Assembly (NCBI RefSeq): GCF_004339675.1 | Contig: NZ_SLVM01000023.1 | Span: 1 to 52,141, forward strand | Length of the DNA: 52,141 nt | Direction of reading: 5' to 3' | Source of the DNA: Rhodovulum steppense | Lineage (GTDB): Bacteria > Pseudomonadota > Alphaproteobacteria > Rhodobacterales > Rhodobacteraceae | Shown here: positions 46,074 to 52,141 of the stretch, piece after piece | Layout of the letters: each line of letters opens with the position of its first letter | How positions within the stretch are numbered: the stretch's first letter is position 1 | Position numbers and translations under genes: made by a program | The notes under the pieces: generated by a model | Told to the model about the DNA's origin: nothing | What the model saw: the letters and a program-made list of their open reading frames with translations, nothing else | Database searches by the model: none

Positions 46074-46811
46074 TCAGCCGATCCGCGAGAACCACGGCAC
46101 ATGGTCGATCATGAACTGCGCGATATAGGCCACGGAATTGGTGGCGATGAGCACGGCGAACAGGATCAGCATGCCGCCCATGACCTTCTCGACATGGCCC
46201 AGATATTTCCGGTTGCGCTGCATCCAGCGCAGGAACGGCCGGGCAAAGGCCGCCGCTATCACGAAGGGCAGCGTCATCGCCAGCCCGTAGACCAGCAGCA
46301 GCGCGCCGCCCTTGACCACATCGCCCATGCCGCTGGCCACCATCAGGATCGCGGCGAGCGCCGGACCCACGCAGGGCGTCCAGCCGAAGCCGAAGGCCAG
46401 CCCCATCAGATAGGCACCCAGGATCGTCGTGGGTTCGGCCTTCGATTCGATCCGCGCCTCGCGATAGAGGAACGGAATGCGCAGCACGCCCAGGAAATGC
46501 AGTCCGAACAGGAACAGGATCGCGGCGGCGACATAGGACAGTTCCTGCCGCCAGGCGGCAAAGCCCTTGCCCAGCGCCGTCGCCCCCATCCCCAGCAGCA
46601 CGAAGATCGTCGTGACCCCCAGCGCGAAGAAGACCGCCGAGACGACCAGACGGCGCACCGCGCCCGCGGGGATATGGTCATCGCTGCGCAATTCGCCCAT
46701 TGAGATCCCGGCCATGTAGCACAGGTAGAAGGGCACGATCGGCAGGATGCAGGGCGACAGGAAGGACAGGATGCCTGCGATGGCGGCGCCGCCGAAGGAA
46801 ATGTCCAGCAT
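46074..46811 (-). CDS. soxV: CcdA-like thiol-disulfide transporter SoxV
   Basis: A 245-residue integral membrane protein with six or seven helices. FLSPCILPIVPFYLCYMAG and FGFGWTPCVGPALAAIL hold the two conserved cysteine-proline pairs of the CcdA/DsbD family that pass electrons from cytoplasmic thioredoxin outwards. It is the first gene of the minus-strand sox cluster, divergent from soxS across 67 bp. The start at 46811 follows GGAGGG. Confidence 0.95.
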   Translation of the reverse strand: MLDISFGGAAIAGILSFLSPCILPIVPFYLCYMAGISMGELRSDDHIPAGAVRRLVVSAVFFALGVTTIFVLLGMGATALGKGFAAWRQELSYVAAAILFLFGLHFLGVLRIPFLYREARIESKAEPTTILGAYLMGLAFGFGWTPCVGPALAAILMVASGMGDVVKGGALLLVYGLAMTLPFVIAAAFARPFLRWMQRNRKYLGHVEKVMGGMLILFAVLIATNSVAYIAQFMIDHVPWFSRIG

Positions 46812-46878
46812 CAAGGCCCTCCCTTGCCGTGGATGCGAAAACACATTACGATTTTTATATGTAACGGGGCGGCCGCAA
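46812..46878. promoter_or_regulatory. soxV-soxS divergent promoter/operator region
   Basis: For soxS a candidate sigma-70-type promoter is TTGCCG (46824-46829), 17 bp, then TACGAT (46847-46852). The A/T-rich stretch acattacgatttttatatgt (46843-46862) carries the short inverted repeat ACAT/ATGT and TTAC/GTAA. As an ArsR-type regulator is encoded three genes downstream, this overlap is a natural SoxR operator candidate. Confidence 0.45.
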
Positions 46879-47277
46879 ATGAAACGAGTATTTGCCGCAT
46901 TTCTTTGCGCGGGGCTTTTTGCCTCCGCGCCTTTTGGCGTTGCGCGCGCCGAGCTTGTGCTGGCAATGTTCGAGCGCGCGGGCTGCATCTATTGCAGGAT
47001 GTGGGACGACCAGATCGCACCGATCTGGCCGCGGACGGCCGAAGGCGCAATTGCGCCCCTGCGTCGGCTCGACCTGGACCGGCGGTTGCCCGACGACATC
47101 CGGCTTGCCAGCCGCCCGGTCTTCACGCCGACCTTCGTGCTGTTGCGCGACGGGGTGGAGGTGGCGCGTCTGGAAGGCTATCCCGGGGAGGATTTCTTCT
47201 GGGGGCTGATCGGGGAGATCCTGCGCAAACAGCCCGAATGGGCCGAGAACGACGAAAAGGGAGGAGTCGAGGGATGA
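46879..47277 (+). CDS. soxS: thioredoxin-like protein SoxS
   Basis: A 132-residue exported thioredoxin-fold protein with signal peptide (MKRVFAAFLCAGLFASAPFGVARA) and active site AGCIYCRM (Cys36, Cys39). RLASRPVFTPTFVLLRDG carries the cis-Pro loop. SoxS reductively reactivates SoxY in Paracoccus. The frame is open upstream, but ATG 46879 begins the signal peptide. Its stop overlaps the next ATG. Confidence 0.92.
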   Translation: MKRVFAAFLCAGLFASAPFGVARAELVLAMFERAGCIYCRMWDDQIAPIWPRTAEGAIAPLRRLDLDRRLPDDIRLASRPVFTPTFVLLRDGVEVARLEGYPGEDFFWGLIGEILRKQPEWAENDEKGGVEG

Positions 47278-47771
47278 TGAGAACGCTGATTGTGACGGCG
47301 GCGCTGATGCTGCCGACGGGGGGCGCGCTGGCGGCCGAGGATGCCTTTGTCGAGTTCCGGACACTCAAGCCGGAACTGGCGATGCAGGCGGCGATGGCCG
47401 CGATGGAGCATTGCCGGGCCGAGGGCTATCAGGTCGGCGTGGCCGTCACGGACCGCTCGGGCACGCTGCAGGCCTTCGTGCGCGACCGCTTCGCGGGCGC
47501 CCATGTCGAGGAAACCGCCCGGCGCAAGGCCTGGACGGCGGCCAGTTTTCGTACCAGCACGCTGGACCTGGGCGAGTTGACCGCGCCGGGCACGATCTAT
47601 GCCGGAATCCGCGATCTCGACCAGGCACTGGCGCTTGGCGGCGGGGTGACGATCGAGCATGCAGGCGCCATCGTGGGCGCGATCGGCGTCTCGGGCGCGC
47701 CCGGCCCCGATCTCGACGATACCTGCGCGCGTGAGGGCATCGCCGCAATCGAGGAGGCGATGGGCTTCTGA
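47274..47771 (+). CDS. exported GlcG/HbpS-family protein
   Basis: A 165-residue protein with a short signal peptide (MRTLIVTAALMLPTGGALA; start at 47274 or 47277) and the GlcG/HbpS fold: LAMQAAMAAMEHCRAEGYQVGVAVTDRSG, ETARRKAWTAASFRTST and GGGVTIEHAGAIVGAIGVSGA. Family members bind heme, cobalamin or act as redox-linked sensors. It overlaps the soxS stop (ATGA) and lies 18 bp before soxR. A heme or redox role in Sox control is inferred from position. Confidence 0.87.
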   Translation: MMRTLIVTAALMLPTGGALAAEDAFVEFRTLKPELAMQAAMAAMEHCRAEGYQVGVAVTDRSGTLQAFVRDRFAGAHVEETARRKAWTAASFRTSTLDLGELTAPGTIYAGIRDLDQALALGGGVTIEHAGAIVGAIGVSGAPGPDLDDTCAREGIAAIEEAMGF

Positions 47772-47789
47772 GGAAGCCGCAGGAGGCCA

Positions 47790-48179
47790 ATGGCAGCAGA
47801 CATCGCCCATGGCGGCACGCATGATCCCGAAGAGGGCGGCCTTCCGGCCGAGGACATGGTCCAGCATGCCGAAACCGCATCGAGCTTTCTCAAGGCGCTC
47901 TCGCATGAAGGGCGGCTGATGATCCTGTGCCATCTGACCACAGGCGAGAAATCGGTGACCGAACTGGAAACGCTGCTCGCCTCGCGCCAGGCCGCGGTCA
48001 GCCAGCAACTGGCCCGGCTCAGGCTCGAAGGGCTGGTGAATTACCGGCGCGAGGGCAAGGCGATCTACTATTCGCTGGCCGACGAACGCGCCCGGCGCGT
48101 TCTGGAGTTGATGCACGACATGTTCTGCAACGCACAGAACCCGCCGCCGCATGTGGCCGGTGGGCACGAGCGAAGATAG
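47790..48179 (+). CDS. soxR: ArsR-family sulfur-responsive repressor SoxR
   Basis: A 129-residue winged-helix dimer repressor. HEGRLMILCHL, then KSVTELETLLASRQAAVSQQLARLRLEGLV (HTH, about 54-84) and the wing YRREGKAIYYSLAD are present. Cys47 and Cys113 are 66 residues apart, the same spacing as in Paracoccus SoxR (Cys50/Cys116), SqrR and BigR, where the pair forms a polysulfide bridge that releases DNA. AGGAGG precedes the ATG. It lies in the soxS operon and is likely to control both divergent units. Confidence 0.94.
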   Translation: MAADIAHGGTHDPEEGGLPAEDMVQHAETASSFLKALSHEGRLMILCHLTTGEKSVTELETLLASRQAAVSQQLARLRLEGLVNYRREGKAIYYSLADERARRVLELMHDMFCNAQNPPPHVAGGHERR

Positions 48180-48222
48180 GACCCGGGGTCGCGCCAATCA
48201 CGGCCCGGGGCGGGGAGGACGG

Positions 48223-49269
48223 ATGGACAGCATTCCCGCGGGCGCCTGGGCGGCGCTGATCGGCCTTGTCACGGGCTGCATCCTGGGCCTTGCCGCCCGG
48301 CTGGGCGATTTCTGCACCCTCGGCGCGGTGGAAAGCGCGATCTATGGCGAGGACCAGCGCCGACTCAGGATGTGGGGCGTGGTGCTGGGCACGGGCATCG
48401 CGGCGACCTTCCTGCTGGCCGCGACGGGGCGGATCGACCTCTCGCTTACGCCCTATCATTCCATCGCCTGGAACCCGCTGGCCTCGATCCTTGGGGGCGG
48501 GCTTTTCGGCTATGGCATGGCACTTGCGGGCAATTGCGGCTTCGGCGCACTGGCGCGCTTCGGCGGTGGCGACCTGCGCTCGCTGGTAGTGGTCGTCGTG
48601 ATCTCGATCATGGGCTTCGTCACGCTGTCGGGGCCGCTTGCGCCCCTGCGCGACTGGGCCTTCCCGCAGGAACCCTCCGAGGGCATGCAGGGAGTCGCAC
48701 ATCTGCTGGGCGGCCTGTTCGGCCTGCCGGTGCTGGCCGTCGCGCTGGCCATCGCGGCCGGTTTCATCGCCTGGGGCGTCGCGCATGCCCCGCTCAGGGC
48801 CGAGCCACGGCGGATCGGCTGGGGCATGGCCGCGGGGCTGGCCATTGCGGGCGCGCTCTGGGGAATGAGCCACCTGAACGAACTCAGCTTCGGCGCGGTC
48901 GATGTCGAGGGCCATACCTTCACCGCGCCGCTCGGGCGCACGCTGATGTGGCTGATGACCGCTTCGGCGGGGGGGCTGTCATTCTCGGTGGGCTCGGTCC
49001 TGGGCGTGCTGCTGGGAGCCTGGATCGGGTCCTGGCACAAGGGCAGCTTTCGCTGGGAGGCCTGCGAGGACCCGCGCGAGCTTGGCCGTCAGGTGGGCGG
49101 GGCGGCACTGATGGGCATCGGCGGCGTGGTCGCGATGGGCTGCTCGATCGGCCAGGGCGTGACCGGCTTCTCGACGCTGGCCTATTCGGCGCCGGTGACG
49201 CTGATGGCGATCTATGCGGGCGCGTTCCTGGGGCTCAAGCGCCTGATCGCCGGGTTCCAGCCGGATTGA
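48223..49269 (+). CDS. SoxT-like YeeE/YedE sulfur transporter
   Basis: A 348-residue membrane protein with about nine helices. Conserved cysteines sit in the family motifs RLGDFCTLGAVESA, ALAGNCGFGALARFGGGD and GVVAMGCSIGQGVTGFSTL, matching the YeeE/YedE (TsuA/PmpA) thiosulfate or sulfur-compound transporters. Next to soxR it corresponds to SoxT of other sox clusters, probably moving a sulfur compound or sensing ligand. The start at 48223 has GGGGAGG. The stop overlaps the next start (TTGA). Confidence 0.9.
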   Translation: MDSIPAGAWAALIGLVTGCILGLAARLGDFCTLGAVESAIYGEDQRRLRMWGVVLGTGIAATFLLAATGRIDLSLTPYHSIAWNPLASILGGGLFGYGMALAGNCGFGALARFGGGDLRSLVVVVVISIMGFVTLSGPLAPLRDWAFPQEPSEGMQGVAHLLGGLFGLPVLAVALAIAAGFIAWGVAHAPLRAEPRRIGWGMAAGLAIAGALWGMSHLNELSFGAVDVEGHTFTAPLGRTLMWLMTASAGGLSFSVGSVLGVLLGAWIGSWHKGSFRWEACEDPRELGRQVGGAALMGIGGVVAMGCSIGQGVTGFSTLAYSAPVTLMAIYAGAFLGLKRLIAGFQPD

Positions 49270-50012
49270 GCCCGCCTGCCCCCCCTGCCGGTCGGATTGA
49301 CGCCATCGACCTCGCCCGGACCATGGCGCTGGTCGGGATGGGGGTGTTCCATCTGGTCTATGACCTCGAGATGTTCGGCCACCTGCCCCCCGGCACCGCG
49401 GTCACCGGCGGCTGGCGCATCCTGTCCTTTGCCGTCGCCGGGTCATTCCTGTTCCTTGCCGGGGTCAGCCTGCAACTTGCGCATGGGCACGGGCTGCGGC
49501 CCCGCGCCTTCCTGCGCCGCCTCGCGATGATCGCCGGGGCCGCGGGCCTGGTCAGCCTTGGCACCTGGGTCATGTTCCCGACCAGCTTCGTCTATTTCGG
49601 GATCCTGCATTCCATCGCCGCAGCCAGCATATTGGGGCTGGCCTTCCTGCGCCAGCCCGCCGTGCTGACGCTTGCCGCAGCGGGCGCCGTGCTGATGGTG
49701 GCACAGACCGGCCTGGGCCTTGCGCCCTCGTTCCGCGGGATCTGGCTCGACTGGACGGGCCTTACAGCCAGCCCGCGGCCGAGCGTCGATTTCGTACCGA
49801 TCATCCCTTGGCTTGCGCCGTTCCTTTCCGGTATCGCACTCGCGAGTCTGGCGACCCAGGCCGGGCTTCACAAACGCTTCGAACGACACGCCGCCGCCAC
49901 GCCGCTGATGCGCAGGCTCACCTGGCCCGGACGCCACAGCCTTGCCATCTATCTGCTGCACCAGCCTGTCCTGATCGGTCTGGTCTGGGCGGGCACCTGG
50001 CTGGGCCGCTAG
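49266..50012 (+). CDS. heparan-alpha-glucosaminide acetyltransferase-like membrane protein (DUF1624)
   Basis: A 248-residue membrane protein starting at a TTG overlapping the SoxT-like stop, or at the ATG at 49323. RIDAIDLARTMALVGMGVFHLVYDLEMF is the DUF1624/HGSNAT N-terminal motif with a His in helix 1, and GRHSLAIYLLHQPVLIGLVW a conserved end. Seven to eight helices are visible. Family members acylate sugars, using acetyl-CoA from the cytoplasm. Its link with Sox genes is only positional. Confidence 0.85.
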   Translation: MSPPAPPAGRIDAIDLARTMALVGMGVFHLVYDLEMFGHLPPGTAVTGGWRILSFAVAGSFLFLAGVSLQLAHGHGLRPRAFLRRLAMIAGAAGLVSLGTWVMFPTSFVYFGILHSIAAASILGLAFLRQPAVLTLAAAGAVLMVAQTGLGLAPSFRGIWLDWTGLTASPRPSVDFVPIIPWLAPFLSGIALASLATQAGLHKRFERHAAATPLMRRLTWPGRHSLAIYLLHQPVLIGLVWAGTWLGR

Positions 50013-50696
50013 GCCCGCCCATGTCTGCCGGTGCCGCGGGGCAAGGATCCGTCGCCCGCGGGCCTTCCTGACGCAACCGTCCTCCTCGTCGCTTGCCCGA
50101 CATGGCGATCTTTCGTCCCTCCCGTTCCGGGCATGGGAGCAGGTTGAAAACGAAACCTGGCCTGTGGAACCGGCGGCATTCGCGCGAGGCATGCGGGCCG
50201 CCCTTCTCGCGCAGGATGGCACCCAGCGCCACCAGAACGGCGTTGCGCTTGTGGCGGGCCTCCGGTGACTGATGCCGGGACAATACCCGGGCGAAACGCA
50301 CCTTTCTTGGCGAACCGGCGGTATGGTTAAGAAGTGGTTTCAGCCGCCTGCTGGCGAACTCCGTCCTGCAGAAAGCACTGCGCTTGATCGGATTCGCACT
50401 GCGTTCCAGCGCCCGATCGTGACACGAGGACCCTCTCTTTATTCATTCTTATTCAGCATATTATACGGATCCTTTCACACAGGGACATCCTACGAGCCCA
50501 CCGCCCCGACACCGACCCGCACCACCGGACCGCACAATTGCACCCCAGCCTGAATCGCGTCCGGGGTCCGACCGCCCGTCCGACACGCGCCGCGAGGAGG
50601 GGCATGTTAAAACTTCGGTAGGTGATTCGAACTACCCCTTTAGGGCATCCGCGCCATTCATGCACGGCGCTGGCATTGATCCAGGAAAGGAATCCC
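50013..50696. other. long gap with possible gene remnant and AT-rich leader
   Basis: No intact gene is supported. On the minus strand 50105-50301 an open frame (ARHKRNAVLVALGAILREKG, then RRFHRPGFVF) has GC-rich third positions but no start and no recognised family, which suggests a decayed gene. From about 50435 to 50475 the sequence turns AT-rich (TTATTCATTCTTATTCAGC), then a GGTAG/CTACC stem lies at 50617-50636, and AAAGGA precedes the next gene at 50697. The AT-rich part may hold its promoter. Confidence 0.4.
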
Positions 50697-51275
50697 ATGG
50701 TCCGCTCGATCACCAGACTCACCGCCCTTCTCGCCATCGTGACCGCCTCGGGCGCCCATGCCGGCGATTACGATGCCCAGTTGACGGCCTATCTCGACAA
50801 CTCGGTCCGCCCCTGGGCGACGGCGCCGATCATCATTGACGCCATCAAGGCGCAGAATGCCCATACCGAAGGCTACGACCAGGCCCGGATCGACGAGCTT
50901 GATCTGGCCTGGCGCGCGCAAGTCGGCGCGGCCGACAGCCCGATGATCTCGCCGATGCTGGCCAGTCCCGTGTCCGAGTACCTGCGCGAACAGTCCGCCG
51001 CGGCCAACGGTCAGGTGACCGAGATCATCCTGATGGACGCCAAGGGGCTGAACGTCGCGGTCTCCGAAGTGACTTCGGATTACTGGCAGGGCGACGAGGA
51101 AAAGCACTTCCTCACCTATGCCATTGGTCCCGACGCAATCCATTTCGGCGAGGTCGAGTTCGACGAGTCGTCGCAGAGCTACCAGGTGCAGATTTCCTTC
51201 ACCATCAACGATCCCGAGACCGGCACGCCGATCGGCGCTATGACTGTGGGCGTTGACGCCGAAGCCTTCATGTAG
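50697..51275 (+). CDS. secreted PDC/cache-type sensor protein
   Basis: A 192-residue protein with a Sec signal peptide (MVRSITRLTALLAIVTASGAHA). The mature part is a single PDC (cache)-type ligand-binding domain: a long helix (residues about 45-100), then VTEIILMDAKGLNVAVSEVTSDYWQGDE, VEFDESSQSYQVQISFTINDPETGTPIGAMTVGVD, the usual cache strands. It has no membrane anchor or output domain. AAAGGA precedes the ATG. It ends 40 bp before a chemoreceptor gene in the same orientation, so it could be a soluble ligand-binding partner. The ligand is unknown. Confidence 0.85.
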   Translation: MVRSITRLTALLAIVTASGAHAGDYDAQLTAYLDNSVRPWATAPIIIDAIKAQNAHTEGYDQARIDELDLAWRAQVGAADSPMISPMLASPVSEYLREQSAAANGQVTEIILMDAKGLNVAVSEVTSDYWQGDEEKHFLTYAIGPDAIHFGEVEFDESSQSYQVQISFTINDPETGTPIGAMTVGVDAEAFM

Positions 51276-51315
51276 ATCACGCGATCCGCGAGCCGTCTGG
51301 AACAGGAGACGAAAG

Positions 51316-52141
51316 ATGCAAGGCATTTCTGGTACGACGGCTCGCAGCCGCGTCGGCAATTCGGTTTTCATCAAGGGCGCGGCGCTCGTCGCGGTCACGA
51401 CCATCCTCGTCGTGGCGATGGTCCTGACCGCATCCACGCGCAGCGCCTATGACATCGTTCACCGGCATCTTGGCAACCTGATGGCCGAGATGACGGTCTC
51501 CGGCGCGGATGGCGTCTCGGGCCATCTGAGGTTCGGCAAGCTCGATGCGGTGGAGGCCCAACTGGGCCTCTACGCCGAGCGCGCGGAGGACCATTTCGTT
51601 CAGGTCGGGGTCTGGTCGGGCAGCGGGGAACGCGTTGTCCAGTTGGGCACGGCGACACCGGCGCAATCTGCCCGCATGGACGAACTTGCACGCCGCGCGC
51701 TCGAAACCGGCCAGATCGCGCTGGACAGCGGGGCGCTGATCGTTGGCGTGCCCGTGATTTACGGAGATGCGTCGATTGGCGCTGTGGGCGCCGTCTGGAC
51801 GGCCGACGGGCTGATGGGCGAAATGCTTCTTGACGCCCTGCCTGCGATGTCTCTGGCGGGGCTACTGTTCCTGATCCTGCTCGCGATCTCGACATACCTT
51901 CTGCGCAAATCGATCGGTCAGCCTCTGCAACGGGTCAGCGGCGCCATGGCACGGGTCACCGCGGGCGCCTATGGCGATGAAATTCCGATGACCAACAAGG
52001 GCGACGAGATCGGCGTGATCGCACGCAGCCTGGATTCGCTGCGGCTCAAGCTTGCTGCCGCCGAAGCGGCTGAGGCGGGTCGTGAGCGGGCGCGGGAAGA
52101 GCAGTCGGAGGCCGTCGAACAGCTTGGCCGCGGCCTGACCG
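51316..52141 (+). CDS. methyl-accepting chemotaxis protein, 3' end outside window
   Basis: The first 275 residues of a chemoreceptor. A membrane helix (about 21-42), a short periplasmic domain (about 43-172) with a cache-like core (LDAVEAQLGLYAERAEDHFVQVGVWSGSG), a second helix (about 176-196) and a HAMP domain (SIGQPLQRVSGAMARVTAGAYGDEIPMTNKGDEIG, about 199-240) are visible, then the start of the signalling coiled coil. GGAG precedes the ATG at 51316. The methylation and CheW-binding regions are beyond the right edge. It follows the secreted PDC protein closely. Confidence 0.88.
   Translation, partial: MQGISGTTARSRVGNSVFIKGAALVAVTTILVVAMVLTASTRSAYDIVHRHLGNLMAEMTVSGADGVSGHLRFGKLDAVEAQLGLYAERAEDHFVQVGVWSGSGERVVQLGTATPAQSARMDELARRALETGQIALDSGALIVGVPVIYGDASIGAVGAVWTADGLMGEMLLDALPAMSLAGLLFLILLAISTYLLRKSIGQPLQRVSGAMARVTAGAYGDEIPMTNKGDEIGVIARSLDSLRLKLAAAEAAEAGRERAREEQSEAVEQLGRGLT

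Overview
The window looks like a chromosomal segment of a purple non-sulfur or Paracoccus-like alphaproteobacterium (Rhodobacteraceae/Paracoccaceae). The grounds are very high third-position GC, a complete Rhodobacterales-type sox cluster, a phasin-like gene, a VPLPA-CTERM-tailed secreted enzyme, and the split arrangement of the phosphonate (phn) genes. This is inferred from gene content; no database search was run.

Layout: (1) 1-1894, an IS3-family element whose transposase is split by an IS30-family element; the IS30 copy has perfect 25-bp inverted repeats and a 3-bp target duplication. (2) 1949-2406, tRNA-Val(TAC) and a small membrane protein. (3) 2514-12092, a 9.6-kb integrative island in the 3' end of tRNA-Val(CAC), bounded by 22-bp direct repeats. 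It carries a serine resolvase with a res-like repeat cluster, a type I restriction-modification system (hsdM-hsdS-hsdR), a degenerate RNase H-fold protein, a zinc-finger protein, a small exported protein and a tyrosine integrase next to the tRNA. (4) 12157-20174, chromosomal genes: lon (with a frameshift at its extreme 3' end), a glycerophosphodiesterase, tgt, a RimB-RimK fusion, a DMT exporter and a phasin. (5) 20278-34512, C-P lyase phosphonate catabolism: phnM and a divergent 2H-phosphoesterase (DUF1045), phnGHIJKLN divergent from phnF, a second phnM-like gene, and a transport operon phnCDE1E2 with a hexapeptide transferase behind a Pho-box-like site. (6) 34670-36264, a flavin reductase, two paralogous small unknown proteins and a small HTH protein. 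(7) 36487-50012, thiosulfate oxidation: soxVWXYZABCD plus a thioredoxin and soxEF on the minus strand, divergent from soxS, an HbpS/GlcG-like gene, soxR, a SoxT-like transporter and an acyltransferase-like membrane protein. (8) 50697-52141, a secreted PDC-type sensor protein followed by a chemoreceptor that runs off the window.

Working together: PhnCDE would import phosphonates and PhnG-N/M would cleave them to 5-phosphoribosyl cyclic phosphate. No phnP is visible, so the DUF1045 2H-esterase is a natural candidate for the missing cyclic-phosphate step. SoxXA, YZ, B and CD form the periplasmic thiosulfate-oxidising system, SoxV/W/S and a second SoxW-like protein supply reductant, SoxE and SoxF are accessory redox proteins, and SoxR with its two cysteines (66 residues apart) is the sulfide/thiosulfate-responsive repressor.

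Most interesting leads: the 52-residue antisense microprotein inside the phn operon, the DUF1045-for-PhnP idea, the paralogous small proteins between phn and sox, the degenerate RNase H/zinc-finger pair in the island, and the secreted PDC protein paired with a chemoreceptor.
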